A stretch of 64,000 nucleotides of DNA from Scytonema sp045865695 (GCF_045865695.1 NZ_BAACAP010000242.1:1-64000), one strand, 5' to 3'. Numbered from the stretch's first letter, positions 27,188-36,344 are shown. Notes: a model not told the origin generated them from the letters alone. Translations and numbers: made by a program.

Positions 27188-27910
27188 CTACTCATCTATA
27201 CTTAATTCTGAGATTTTTAATTGAAAATTTTCATCAAAATCATCAAGAGAAGGGTAGACAATAGGAGGAACTTTATCTATTGTCAACAAGCGATTTTGGT
27301 ACTGTTCCAAATAAATTTGGCGGCGTTCGTCACTCAGATGATTGACTCCCCAAACAACAAAAGGTGGTAATACATCAAAACCTACAAAGTGAAGAATTCC
27401 ATGATTAATTGGATAAAGAATAGTATGAATATCGCCATTAATTCCAATCTCCGTGTACATCGTTAAGGGACCGCCTGTTGTCAGAGACAGCATGGCTTTT
27501 TTCCCCTTAAATGCGCCGTTATCGTACCACTTACCATTGCCATAAATTTTTCCTAATGCAAAAACTTTATCAACCCAACCTTTTAAAATAGCGGGAAGTC
27601 CAAACCACCACAAAGGAAACTGAAAGATAAGCACGTCGCACCAATCGAGTTTTTCCATTTCTGCTTTAATGTCCTCCGCAAAGCCATCCACTTCCGTTGC
27701 GTGTAATTCTTCTGCTTGCTGTTTGTAATAGTCAGAGTTTTTTTCAGAAGTAAAATTGCGGCGATCTGAGACTGGATTAAACTGCATTGCATATAGATCG
27801 GAAATAATCGCCTTATGTCCTGCTGCTTCTAAGGCTTTTTTCGCGTGACTAGTCAATGCACCATTAAAACTTTTGGGTTCGGGGTGAGCATACACGATAA
27901 AAAAATTCAT
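27188..27910 (-). CDS. NAD(P)H dehydrogenase (quinone), flavodoxin fold
   Basis: A 240-aa FMN/FAD quinone reductase of the NQO1/MdaB/KefF group: N-terminal YAHPEPKSFNGAL, FQFPLWWFGLPAILKGWVDK and a TTGGP loop. Two-electron reduction of quinones would protect against redox cycling. A broken alpha/beta hydrolase gene lies immediately upstream on the same strand. Confidence 0.88.
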   Translation of the reverse strand: MNFFIVYAHPEPKSFNGALTSHAKKALEAAGHKAIISDLYAMQFNPVSDRRNFTSEKNSDYYKQQAEELHATEVDGFAEDIKAEMEKLDWCDVLIFQFPLWWFGLPAILKGWVDKVFALGKIYGNGKWYDNGAFKGKKAMLSLTTGGPLTMYTEIGINGDIHTILYPINHGILHFVGFDVLPPFVVWGVNHLSDERRQIYLEQYQNRLLTIDKVPPIVYPSLDDFDENFQLKISELSIDE

Positions 27911-27928
27911 GTCAACTTCCAGTTGAGA

Positions 27929-28459
27929 CTAAGATACCTTTGCAAGAAAATTGCAGATGGCTTGAGCTACAGTTTCTGGCGACTCGATTATAAAACCATG
28001 ACCTCCAGAATCAAGAACAACTAGTTCGGCGTTGGGAATGCCTTGCACTAGTTCCTCGGAAAACTTTACCGGAGTTAGAACATCTTGTCTACTGACTAGA
28101 ACTAATGTGGGACAATGAATATGACTGAGGCGATCGCCCGTGTTGCTGCTAGTAATCGCTCGGCTGTGATAATACAATTCTTGGGGTACGGGTGGAAAAG
28201 GGTAATTGACTGCCATATTAATAATCGTTTCTATTGCTCCTGGGGTAGAATAATAGGCATTTGTAAATATTCAAGGCAAAATGACTTTTTCATAAAGCTC
28301 CAAATCCAAAATTCGAGCAAGGTCTCCCCATGTTTCAATAATGGCATTAAAATGGTCGTCACCCTTTGCTAAAGATGAGAGGAGTAACAAGCTAAGCATT
28401 TTTTCTGGTCGAGCCAAAGCTAACTCTTGGGCAATTTGACCACCCATAGATGAGAACAA
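27929..28459 (-). pseudogene. alpha/beta hydrolase, truncated and with an in-frame TGA
   Basis: The frame SMGGQIAQELALARPEKMLS leads to VILP, then TGA at 28271-28273, then IFTNAYYSTPGAIET and the normal C-terminus with SRQDVLTP and the catalytic-His region SGGHGFIIESPE. Both sides are in one frame, so a TGG-to-TGA change explains the break. The part before the nucleophile elbow is missing, as the sequence upstream of 28459 is unrelated. Not functional as read. Confidence 0.8.
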
Positions 28460-28509
28460 TTATTACCAGAACAAGAATATACTGTACTACAAGAGCGTGG
28501 ATGCCAAAT

Positions 28510-29337
28510 TCATAAATCTTCTGGGAACTTGTATGGAAGTATATTTGTGTCTAGCGTTTTGACAATCTTCTGCGGATTTCCGATAACCACCACATTTTCT
28601 GGAACTGACTGCCTAACAATTGTCCCCAATCCAATCACCGAATTGTCACCGATAAAGACACCTTTGAGAATAACACTTCGACTACCAAGCCAAACATTTT
28701 CACCTACACATATAGGTTTAGTTTTTACTTTTGTATTGGGATCCCAACGGTTAATTTCAACACTATGGTAGTCAGTATCAACAATTAAGCTATCGCTTAC
28801 AAAACATTGCTTTTTTAACTCTACACAATTTTTAGCAATTACTTTTGCCCCATTAAAAGAACAGCGATCGCGAATAGTTATCTTAGCTTCTGCCGCTTGA
28901 ACCTCAATACTATTTGGGATCGGACTGTGAATCACAAAATAACAGTTATTACCTATTTCTATTTGTCCATTTCCTTCTACCGATAGAGTTGTTCCATAGA
29001 AGGTGCAGTTATTTCCAATGGATATTTTAGCACTAAAATCTTGAGTTACAATTTTATTTGGTAAGTTTTTATCGCTACCAATAAACACACAGTTCTCTCC
29101 TATTTCTACTTGACCTTTTCCTGTGATAGAAAATTTACCACGGATCTTAACACCACTGCTAAATTTAACATTAGGATATTGAAGGCGGTATCTTATCAAA
29201 TTAAGAGCATAAAAAGCTTTTCTGAGATCGGTATAAATTAACTGAGCTATAGCTTCTCTTTTTGAGATGGCCAGAGAAAGTGTTTGTGTCATGGATTTTC
29301 CTCGTGCTTTCTCAAATAACTCTTTAATTCCGTGCAT
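28510..29337 (-). CDS. left-handed beta-helix acyltransferase
   Basis: A 275-aa hexapeptide-repeat transferase. Residues about 65-250 hold many imperfect [LIV]-G-x4 turns (VEIGENCVFIG, IGNNCTFYG, ICVGENVWLGSRSVILKG, IGDNSVIGLGTIV). The family usually acetylates sugars in capsule or lipopolysaccharide synthesis. The acceptor is unknown, and no glycosyltransferases lie beside it. Confidence 0.85.
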   Translation of the reverse strand: MHGIKELFEKARGKSMTQTLSLAISKREAIAQLIYTDLRKAFYALNLIRYRLQYPNVKFSSGVKIRGKFSITGKGQVEIGENCVFIGSDKNLPNKIVTQDFSAKISIGNNCTFYGTTLSVEGNGQIEIGNNCYFVIHSPIPNSIEVQAAEAKITIRDRCSFNGAKVIAKNCVELKKQCFVSDSLIVDTDYHSVEINRWDPNTKVKTKPICVGENVWLGSRSVILKGVFIGDNSVIGLGTIVRQSVPENVVVIGNPQKIVKTLDTNILPYKFPEDL

Positions 29338-29443
29338 AGCTCTATCAAAAATGTTACAGATTCATCAGTAATAATATCACTCCTGCTCGATTTTATCAGA
29401 AACAACATCACAAGCGTTATATATGAGCCATGAGCCATTAGCA

Positions 29444-30136
29444 CTAAACCGTCTTTGCCGATTGGTTAAACAACAAATCTCTTGATTTCTCAACATCAAG
29501 TGCCTGATTTTTAAAGGCTTCTGCTTTTTCATAAGCACGAATTGTTGCCGGACGTTCTTTAATAGCTTCAAACCAGCGTTTGAGGTTGGGAAAATCATCT
29601 AGATTTTGGCTTTGACTTTCGTAAGGGACAATCCAGGGATAGCAGGCAATATCTGCAATAGAATATTCATCGGCAATAAATTCTCTATCTGTGAGTTGCT
29701 TGTTCAGTACAGCATACAAGCGTCCTGTTTCGTTGACGTAGCGCTTAATTGCGTACTCAATCTTCTCTGGAGCATATTTACTGAAGTGGTGGTTTTGTCC
29801 TGCCATCGGACCTAAAGCTCCCATCTGCCAAAACAACCACTGGAGGACTTCAACTCTACCGCGTAGATCGGCTGGGATCAACTTTCCAATTTTGTCTGCT
29901 AAATACAGCAAAATCGCGCCAGATTCAAAGACGGAAATTGGCCCATCTCCAGTTGCTGGTTCCTTATCGATAATTGCAGGAATGCGATTGTTAGGAGAAA
30001 TCTTGAGAAAGTCTGGTTTGAATTGATCCCCAGATCCTATATTGATAGGAACGATGGTATAGGGCAATTCAGTTTCTTCAAGAAACATTATAATTTTATG
30101 CCCGTTGGGGGTTGTCCAGTAGTAAAGCTCAATCAT
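29444..30136 (-). CDS. glutathione S-transferase family protein
   Basis: A 230-aa GST similar to YfcG/YghU: thioredoxin-like N-domain (YYWTTPNGHKIIMFLEE, NNRIPAIIDKEP, FESGAILLYLADK) and helical C-domain. These proteins reduce disulfides or conjugate glutathione. The start is set by MIELYYWTTPN. Confidence 0.9.
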   Translation of the reverse strand: MIELYYWTTPNGHKIIMFLEETELPYTIVPINIGSGDQFKPDFLKISPNNRIPAIIDKEPATGDGPISVFESGAILLYLADKIGKLIPADLRGRVEVLQWLFWQMGALGPMAGQNHHFSKYAPEKIEYAIKRYVNETGRLYAVLNKQLTDREFIADEYSIADIACYPWIVPYESQSQNLDDFPNLKRWFEAIKERPATIRAYEKAEAFKNQALDVEKSRDLLFNQSAKTV

Positions 30137-30247
30137 AATTCAAACATCCTTGATTTGTGGTGATTTTGCAATTGCCGCAAAAACTCTATGTTGAACCTTT
30201 TATCCTGAATACCTTTTCATCCTTTATCCCTTATCCCCTATACTTTA

Positions 30248-30502
30248 CTAACCATTGTATGAGTTACCCACTCTATCGACAAAAACGTTGTAGGATAAAG
30301 GCAAGCGTCCGGGATCGCGACGGGGTTCTGCTGCATATCCAACACGTATGAGCACTGCGATCGCAATATCGGGATTGCCTGTCGCACCAATAACTTCTTT
30401 AACTTTCTCTTCAATCCAACCATTCATAAAGCAGGTAGATCCAGAGGTTTGGTTTTCCGGTCGAGTTCTTGAACCATTGGATTTATCCGTGATTTTTCTC
30501 AA
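30248..30502 (-). pseudogene. C-terminal fragment of a nitroreductase
   Basis: The 84-codon frame reads MNGWIEEKVKEVIGATGNPD, then IAIAVLIRVGYAAEPRRDPG and RLPLSYNVF, the typical end of a nitroreductase (NfsA/NfsB fold). The N-terminal FMN-binding half is missing, so this is a remnant. Confidence 0.6.
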
Positions 30503-30719
30503 ATTATAACAGCATCTACGTACCGAGTTAGCGCACTACCTAAACCTCCGGTGGAAAGGCAAACCCTAAAGACTCAAAACCAATGGATGTCAGGAACGAA
30601 GTAATCCTCAAGTAAGTTCCCGTTACGGTCGATCCGAATTTAATCCAAACTAGCTTGAGGCGCAGCAAACACGTCACGATTATGGGCTTTCTAATGACTA
30701 ACAACATCGTACAAATGAC

Positions 30720-31697
30720 TCAAGCCACATTCACCTTAGTAAACTTAGCGATTTTGTATTGAATATCATCTAATAAAATCACATCATCAGCTATTTCTGA
30801 AAGCTGCTGGCTTAACATCCCCTTCTTTGCAACAACTGTTACTGCTGCACCACGTCGTTGAATTTCAGAGATGGCAGGAATAAAATCACCATCACCACTC
30901 ACAAGAATTACCTTATCTTGCTGTTTTACTTCCCTCAGCATATCTACAACGATTTTTACATCATCACCAACAGTTTTAACACTACGACTCTCAGGTCGGG
31001 GTAAAATAGGAAGCCCGATCGCTTCATAACGCAAATGTTCTAAATAACTCATAAACCGCTTTTGTCCTTCAGTCATTGGCGAGAAAACACCCGTGTAATA
31101 TTTAAAAGTGGTAGCTGTTGTATTTTGAGAAAGCTCTACTCGCAAAGCATCATAATCCACTTCAATCTGTAAGCTATCGAGAGCAAAGCTTAAATTATTG
31201 CCATCAATATAAACACGGGTTACTGATGTTTGAGAATCGGGAAGAGATTTAACTGATAATGGTTGAAATGGCTTTTGAGAATTTTTTGGCTGATTTTCAG
31301 ATTGATGAACAGTTTTGTTCTCTAACTTCTCTCGCAGTTGAGCGAGATTACCGACAATAACTTTTTGTTGATGCTGCAATTTATCGATTTTAGAAATATA
31401 AAGGCGCTGACAGGTATTTTGAGTTTTAACTTTTTTTTCAAGTTTATCTAATTCACTCTGTGCATCAGCTAGTTTAACTTGCAAGCTGGTATTTTCTTTG
31501 GTTAATAGGGTTAATTGCTTCTGATTATTTACATCTGACTGCGATTGGTTGACTATTATTTTTATAGAGATAACTCCCAATGCAGCTATTTCACCCAGTC
31601 CGCGCAATAGAGGTTGTTTGCTAATGCTACCAGTTAATATGCACGCTATTGATGCAGCCATTGCGATGGGAAATACTTGAGTCGGTTTCATTTTCAC
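30720..31697 (-). CDS. NYN-domain protein with membrane anchor and coiled coil
   Basis: A 325-aa protein. Residues 8-50 are hydrophobic (likely one or two membrane helices), 60-125 form a coiled coil, and 160-310 are a NYN/LabA-type PIN-like domain: RVYIDGNNLSFAL, VGDDVKIVVDML and VSGDGDFIPAISEIQRRG supply the acidic metal-binding residues of a putative RNase. It is divergent from a second NYN gene. An 18-bp palindrome 46 bp before its start is shared with CRISPR-associated genes. Confidence 0.85.
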   Translation of the reverse strand: MKMKPTQVFPIAMAASIACILTGSISKQPLLRGLGEIAALGVISIKIIVNQSQSDVNNQKQLTLLTKENTSLQVKLADAQSELDKLEKKVKTQNTCQRLYISKIDKLQHQQKVIVGNLAQLREKLENKTVHQSENQPKNSQKPFQPLSVKSLPDSQTSVTRVYIDGNNLSFALDSLQIEVDYDALRVELSQNTTATTFKYYTGVFSPMTEGQKRFMSYLEHLRYEAIGLPILPRPESRSVKTVGDDVKIVVDMLREVKQQDKVILVSGDGDFIPAISEIQRRGAAVTVVAKKGMLSQQLSEIADDVILLDDIQYKIAKFTKVNVA

Positions 31698-31742
31698 TAC
31701 TCACTCATTATTGACTGTGATGTATTTAGTTTAGTGAGTCAG

Positions 31743-31760
31743 TGGAAAATGATATTTCCA
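31743..31760. promoter_or_regulatory. candidate operator A (TGGAAA-N6-TTTCCA)
   Basis: A perfect palindrome, 46 bp upstream of the minus-strand NYN gene. Same length and spacing as sites at 31853, 36327, 48022 and 58793. Confidence 0.65.
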
Positions 31761-31852
31761 TTTGCGATCGCACAGCACTTTAAGTAATCATTATAAATTG
31801 CCTACACCAAGATGGATAAAACGAGCGTGTGTTTTTTCCCTAACCCCTAACT

Positions 31853-31870
31853 CGGAAAGTGCATATTCCA
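31853..31870. promoter_or_regulatory. candidate operator B (CGGAAA-N6-ATTCCA)
   Basis: 58 bp upstream of the plus-strand NYN gene; same 18-bp architecture as operator A with two changes in the arms. Confidence 0.55.
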
Positions 31871-31928
31871 CCTATGAGTTTTAATGAGAAATAAGAAAAC
31901 ACAAACCTCACAAACGCGGTGAAAGTGT

Positions 31929-32504
31929 ATGGCAAATCTTCATCGAGTCATGATTATTGCAGACGGCGATAATGCTTTTATGGCAGCACAAAATTTTAAT
32001 CGCAAAATCAACTGGCATAAAGTACGTGACTATTTAGCAGATCCAAAAGAAGGTAGAGAACTCATTGAAATGGTAATTTATCTTGGTTTACCTCCTACAA
32101 GAGAAAGATTTGAAGAACAGCGAAAAAGCAAAGAAAAATTTGTATATTGGGCAAAGAGTAATGGTTTTTTAGTTGTAACGAAAGAAGGAAAAGCTAAAGG
32201 AGATGATTACGAGAATAATGTTGATGTCGTGATGGCAATTGATGCCATTGAGTTAGCTTTAGAAATTAAACCAGATATTGTTGTTTTAGTAACGGGTGAT
32301 TCTGATTTTGCCTATTTAGCAGAAAAACTGAGAAGACGAGGAATACGAGTTGAGGTGGCGTCAGTCGAACAATCACTAGGAAGTGAATTAAAAAACTCAG
32401 CTAATAGCGTAGTGGATTTAACTGAGGTATTTGATAAATTTGACCAACATGATACTAACCAAAATTATCACCGTATTGGTAGTTCTAATGTCTTTGATTC
32501 ATAA
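31929..32504 (+). CDS. NYN-domain (LabA/DUF88) protein
   Basis: A 191-aa soluble PIN-like protein: IIADGDNAFMAAQ, the acidic DDYENNVDVVMAIDA and TGDSDFAYLAEKLRRRG segments give the four Asp expected for metal-dependent RNA cleavage. Unlike its divergent neighbour it has no membrane anchor. A coiled-coil membrane protein follows 43 bp downstream, so the anchor may be supplied in trans. The shared upstream palindrome suggests co-regulation with CRISPR accessory genes. Confidence 0.85.
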   Translation: MANLHRVMIIADGDNAFMAAQNFNRKINWHKVRDYLADPKEGRELIEMVIYLGLPPTRERFEEQRKSKEKFVYWAKSNGFLVVTKEGKAKGDDYENNVDVVMAIDAIELALEIKPDIVVLVTGDSDFAYLAEKLRRRGIRVEVASVEQSLGSELKNSANSVVDLTEVFDKFDQHDTNQNYHRIGSSNVFDS

Positions 32505-32547
32505 ATGCAGAATGCTGGAATAAACAAAAAAAAGAAAGGAGTTATTC

Positions 32548-32940
32548 ATGGGTACAGTGAATGGTAAATTAATTAATCAAGAACGCGCTCGGTTAGATGA
32601 GCTAACACAAATTAATGAGAAAATAATTCAACGTTGCGAATCTTTAGAATCTCAGGTATCTACTCTTGCCAAACAAGATTACACGCAATATTTGCAAAAA
32701 TTAAGTTATGAGATTAATAATACCAAAGCCTCTTTACAAAAGCTAGATAAAAGAATTGGCTTTGTAGAGGAGGTGACATCAAACCAAAGCAAACAGTTAT
32801 TATTTTTCAAGATTAGTAGTGTTATTGGTTTGATAGGTTTATTGTTTATGGTAGTCATGAATCATGTGTCTGAAGCTGATAGCGATCGGTCTCAAAAACA
32901 AGTACATTCTGGAGAATTAAATCAACAAAAATTTAAGTAA
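32548..32940 (+). CDS. coiled-coil protein with C-terminal membrane helix
   Basis: A 130-aa hypothetical protein. Residues 10-85 are coiled coil (LDELTQINEKIIQRCESLES), and 90-110 form one membrane helix (ISSVIGLIGLLFMVV), leaving a short tail. Preceded by AAAGAAAGGAG. Probably co-transcribed with the upstream NYN gene. Confidence 0.7.
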   Translation: MGTVNGKLINQERARLDELTQINEKIIQRCESLESQVSTLAKQDYTQYLQKLSYEINNTKASLQKLDKRIGFVEEVTSNQSKQLLFFKISSVIGLIGLLFMVVMNHVSEADSDRSQKQVHSGELNQQKFK

Positions 32941-33120
32941 TTTGTTCGTAGGTTGGGTTGAGGAACGAAACCCAACATTTACAGGCATTTGTTGAGTTTC
33001 TCCACGGGAATCCCAACCTACAAAAATTCTTATCCGAGTATAATTGCATCGCGAATACGAATCAATCGCCAAAAAATTACCCGAACGTGGGTTAAAAATT
33101 AGACAAAAGTGAGGAATAAT

Positions 33121-33318
33121 ATGAGAGCAATTGTTAACGGCAAACTAGTCGATTTACCCCAAGGTACAACTGTTGAAGAATTAAGAAAAAAATTGCCAGA
33201 AATTGGTCATGATGATGTGATGGAGGAAGGCTTTGGCGGGACTCGTCCTCTCAAAAATAATGAAGCACTCAAGGAAGGTTCTAAGGTTTGGAGTGTACCC
33301 AAAATTGTGAAAGGATAA
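33121..33318 (+). CDS. ubiquitin-like protein (beta-grasp)
   Basis: A 65-aa beta-grasp protein starting MRAIVNGKLVDLPQGTTVEE, with LRKKLPEIG forming the helix. ATG 33121 follows a GAGGAA site; the upstream GTG at 33109 is less likely. It ends VPKIVKG, so the mature C-terminal glycine is already exposed and would not need trimming before activation. It leads a three-gene operon with an E2-like and a JAB-E1 protein. It should be the conjugated modifier; the target is unknown. Confidence 0.75.
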   Translation: MRAIVNGKLVDLPQGTTVEELRKKLPEIGHDDVMEEGFGGTRPLKNNEALKEGSKVWSVPKIVKG

Positions 33319-33376
33319 TGCAATTTTGGACTTGAGATTTTAAATGGTGGATTTTGAGATATTTTGCAGGTGAAGT

Positions 33377-33862
33377 ATGGCTGTCACAATTAGTCAAGAA
33401 AAATCGGGATTTAAGCCTAGTTCGCGAATTCTAGAAGAACTCACACTGTTAGAAAAAGTTGCCAAAAATGTCATTGTTGGTAGCAAGACAGTCGGCGATA
33501 TCAGATATACCGCTGTTCTCATTAAGGGAATGCCTTTATCTTCCAAAAAATTTACTGTTTCTAACACAGATATTTTGTTTTTGTTACCTCCAGATTACCC
33601 GCGCCTTCCGCCCATTGGCTGCTATCTAAATTATCCCTGGAATACGGTAGGAGAGGGAGACCATCACTTTACCCGTCAAAGTTACTATGGTGCGCCATTT
33701 TTGAGTGAAGAGGGATGGTATTGGTATTGCGTCGGTTTGGGAGGAGGATTTAACCATGATGTCTGGTTGAATTCTTGGAGACCCAGTCAGAATCCTGAGA
33801 AGGGTCACAATCTTGCGACTTTGTTTGTGACAGCACGCCACGCAGTTAATGGTGATGATTGA
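33377..33862 (+). CDS. prokaryotic E2-like (family E) conjugating protein
   Basis: A 161-aa protein of the bacterial E2-like group found with Ubl, E1 and JAB genes. It has the LLPPDYPRLPPI segment typical of UBC-fold proteins, and a GEGDHHFTR and GEGDHH-like His-rich turn followed by WYWYCVGL. C118 is the best candidate for the thioester cysteine, C82 the alternative. It would carry the Ubl from the E1. Confidence 0.7.
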   Translation: MAVTISQEKSGFKPSSRILEELTLLEKVAKNVIVGSKTVGDIRYTAVLIKGMPLSSKKFTVSNTDILFLLPPDYPRLPPIGCYLNYPWNTVGEGDHHFTRQSYYGAPFLSEEGWYWYCVGLGGGFNHDVWLNSWRPSQNPEKGHNLATLFVTARHAVNGDD

Positions 33863-33965
33863 TCGTCATTGGTCAATGGTCATTTGTCATTTGTCATGTT
33901 GCGCCCCTACCAACAACTGTACGGGCGCAATGCCTTGCGCCCCTACTAACCACTAACCACTAACC

Positions 33966-35306
33966 ATGAACAAACCTACTACAATTTCTTTTCACGTACC
34001 ACCAAAAATGTGGTCTGAATTTCAGGAATCCATGCTCAAATCTAGAATCTTTAATGAAGAAGTTATTGGTTTTTTCTTTTGTCAGCGCCATCAAGTTTCA
34101 AAACGTAAAATCCGGTATATCCCTAAAACTTGGGTTGTGCCTTCTTCTGATTGTTACGAACATCAATCTGCAAATGGATTGGTGTTAAAACAGCCTTTTC
34201 ATTCCTATTTACTGGAAAATTATCTTCAGTCAGGATTAGATGTCGTTCACATTCATACTCACGCGGGTCGAGGAATACCAGACTTTTCCTATATTGACGA
34301 TCGCTATGAGTCGGAATACGCTCAATTTCTCTCATCTGAGTTTCCCCAAAAACCTCGTTTAATTTCAGGGGTATTTGATGAAGCTTTTCAAGCTTGTCAA
34401 TTTCGGATGTGGGATAGGAAAGGACGAACGTTTGAGAAGGTACAATTTTGTAATTCACTGTTTGAAGTTGTAACTAATGAAAATGAGATGAACAATGCTG
34501 ATTTGATGTTTGCTCGGCAAAAAATATTTGGAGAAGCCAATCAAAGGCTGCTCAACGAACTAAAAGTGGCATTGATTGGTTGTGGAGGTATTGGTTCAAT
34601 TTTTGCAGAATTATTGGGGCGTTTGGGTGTGAAAAATTGGGTATTAATTGACCCCGATAAATTGGAGACTCTTAATCTCAATCGCATGCCTGGTGCTACA
34701 CAAGAAATGGTAGAACAAAGATGGTATAAAGTACATTACGTCAAGCATCTTATCAAAAAAATTTACAGTGAAGGCTCTTGTGTCAAAACAATACCAACTT
34801 CAATTGACAGTGAATTAGCTAAGCAAGAAATAGCAACTTGCGATTTAATTGTGGTAGCAACAGACAACCACCTTTCTCGAAAAATCGCTCAAGAATTAGC
34901 GTTGGAATATATGCGTCCTCTGGTGTGTTTGGGAACTCACATAGATGTGAAACAAGATAGTACACCGCGAATATATTGTAGAGTGACCGTTCCTCCTGTA
35001 GGGGGTAGTTGGTGTTTAATGTGCGGTAATATCATCAGCTTGCAAAGGGCTGCTTTAGAGTCTGCACCTTCTGAAATTCATCAAATGGCTGCAGGTGCGG
35101 GTTACATAGAAGGTGTGAATGACCCAGCAGTTTTTTGGTTGAATAGTATCTGTGCAAGTACGGGTGTGGGTGTGATTCACGGGATGGTGAGCGGTTTTTT
35201 GAATGTAGATTCCGGGATTGACTGGGTTTATGAGTTTCCTAGTAGTGATTGGCGCAAGACGAATACTGAGTATTTGAGATCTGATGATTGTTTCTTTTGT
35301 TCTTGA
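33966..35306 (+). CDS. JAB-E1 fusion: deubiquitinase-like plus activating enzyme
   Basis: A 446-aa fusion. Residues 1-170 are a JAMM peptidase domain with Glu near 32, H97, H99, S108 and D111 (HIHTHAGRGIPDFSYIDD), an intact zinc site. Residues 195-440 are a ThiF/E1 domain: VALIGCGGIGSIFAELLGRL, DPDKLETLNLNR, and zinc cysteines CLMC and, at the very end, CFFC. One protein could thus activate the Ubl and remove it again. Third gene of the Ubl operon; a dispersed palindrome fills the 100 bp before it. Confidence 0.85.
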   Translation: MNKPTTISFHVPPKMWSEFQESMLKSRIFNEEVIGFFFCQRHQVSKRKIRYIPKTWVVPSSDCYEHQSANGLVLKQPFHSYLLENYLQSGLDVVHIHTHAGRGIPDFSYIDDRYESEYAQFLSSEFPQKPRLISGVFDEAFQACQFRMWDRKGRTFEKVQFCNSLFEVVTNENEMNNADLMFARQKIFGEANQRLLNELKVALIGCGGIGSIFAELLGRLGVKNWVLIDPDKLETLNLNRMPGATQEMVEQRWYKVHYVKHLIKKIYSEGSCVKTIPTSIDSELAKQEIATCDLIVVATDNHLSRKIAQELALEYMRPLVCLGTHIDVKQDSTPRIYCRVTVPPVGGSWCLMCGNIISLQRAALESAPSEIHQMAAGAGYIEGVNDPAVFWLNSICASTGVGVIHGMVSGFLNVDSGIDWVYEFPSSDWRKTNTEYLRSDDCFFCS

Positions 35307-35307
35307 G

Positions 35308-35490
35308 TGGGAATTCGGCTCGAATTACTTCTGCAATTTGAGCAAAATATAAATCGTTTTTGAAAAAGCCTGCAAACTTAATCCAAGGATTTTCTTCACC
35401 TGCGGCTTTCGTCACTGATGAGGTTTATTAAGTGCGATCGCTCGAGCTTGTAGTGCGATCGCCTCCAAAGTAATCAGGATTTCCCAAAAG
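35308..35490 (-). pseudogene. relic of a small antitoxin-like gene
   Basis: The minus strand reads EILITLEAIALQARAIALNK then a stop (35412-35414), and in the adjacent frame VTKAAGEENPWIKFAGFFKN and DLYFAQIAEVIRAEF. The second part resembles the end of short cyanobacterial antitoxins. One frameshift would join the two. Confidence 0.4.
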
Positions 35491-35526
35491 CGGCATAATG
35501 AAATTACCTTGATTACCTTAATTGCT

Positions 35527-35844
35527 ATGACCTCGTTATCACAGCCGCGCCGCACACGCATAGTACCCCCATCCCCAGCCGATCCAGAGGTAGTCCAACG
35601 CGAGCGGGATACACAACGCGCCTTGCGCGAGCGATGCCGCCCCGTGTTCGAGCGTCTTCGCCCCACCCTTAGAGAAACCCATCCGAACTGGTTTATTGCC
35701 ATCCACCCTGATACTGAGGACTATATCCTCGACCCGACCCTGCGTGGTCTCACGGAGCAAATCAGCCAAGCACAGAGCGGAAACACAATTAGGATGATTT
35801 TCCGCCTCAATGACACGGGAACCTGTGGCAGACTATGGGTGTAG
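35527..35844 (+). CDS. hypothetical partner of aspartyl protease
   Basis: About 105 aa, basic N-terminus rich in Arg and Pro (PRRTRIVPPSPADPEVVQRE), then HPNWFIAIHPDTEDYILDP, a motif seen in small cyanobacterial proteins encoded beside retropepsin-like genes. ATG 35527 is preferred to 35509. Its end overlaps the protease start by 10 bp, so translation is coupled. Local GC is higher than in neighbouring genes. Confidence 0.6.
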   Translation: MTSLSQPRRTRIVPPSPADPEVVQRERDTQRALRERCRPVFERLRPTLRETHPNWFIAIHPDTEDYILDPTLRGLTEQISQAQSGNTIRMIFRLNDTGTCGRLWV

Positions 35845-36218
35845 GGACATTTGGTGAGGACGGAGAGTTGTTCTTCGAGCTTCAGCTTGTCCCCGCGAAC
35901 GGCGCACCGTTTTTGATCCCAGCGCTGCTTGATACCGGATTTACAAATGGTTGGCTCGTCATTGATACGCAGGACTTGGAAGCGCTAGCATGGACCGAAA
36001 TTCTGGGGCAGGTCGAAATGCGGACAGCACGTGGGGAAGGGGACTTCTACATCTACAAAGGTAGAGTCATTATTAATGGCATCGAGGTGGTTATCCCCGT
36101 GCATGTTGGACGTGGTGTCCCTGAAACCGCGATCGGATCGGCATGGCTCGAGATTATGAAGTTGGTGGTCAACAAACCAGAAGGTGTATTAACCTTGGAA
36201 TTTATCGAACTCAGGTGA
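35835..36218 (+). CDS. retropepsin-like aspartyl protease family protein
   Basis: A 127-aa single-domain clan AA protease: LLDTGFTNGWLVID contains the DTG catalytic triplet and AIGSAWLEIMKLVV the second psi loop. It would be active as a dimer. It forms an overlapping pair with the upstream hypothetical gene, an arrangement that looks like a toxin-antitoxin-style cassette, though that role is only inferred. Confidence 0.7.
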   Translation: MGVGTFGEDGELFFELQLVPANGAPFLIPALLDTGFTNGWLVIDTQDLEALAWTEILGQVEMRTARGEGDFYIYKGRVIINGIEVVIPVHVGRGVPETAIGSAWLEIMKLVVNKPEGVLTLEFIELR

Positions 36219-36249
36219 AAACAGGTTAGCTATCAGTTCCCTACCCTCC

Positions 36250-36318
36250 GCCATCAATAACTGTACCGCCTTCACCGCAAATGGTAAGTACCTGATTTCT
36301 GGTTCCCATGATGTCACC
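36250..36318 (+). pseudogene. single WD40-repeat relic
   Basis: The plus strand reads NCTAFTANGKYLISGSHDVT, a recognisable WD40 blade, with no start and no further blades. It is a remnant of a longer beta-propeller gene. Confidence 0.45.
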
Positions 36319-36326
36319 CACTATCA

Positions 36327-36344
36327 TGGAAAATGCGTATTCCA
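36327..36344. promoter_or_regulatory. candidate operator C (TGGAAA-N6-ATTCCA)
   Basis: 18-bp palindrome ending 40 bp before ATG 36385 of the Csx3-ATPase. Same architecture as A, B, D and E. Confidence 0.6.

Noticed and set aside
35412..35702. Minus-strand 96-codon frame opposite the aspartyl-protease partner gene
   Set aside because: Only its last 25 codons read like protein (listed as part of a relic); the rest is antisense to the better plus-strand gene.
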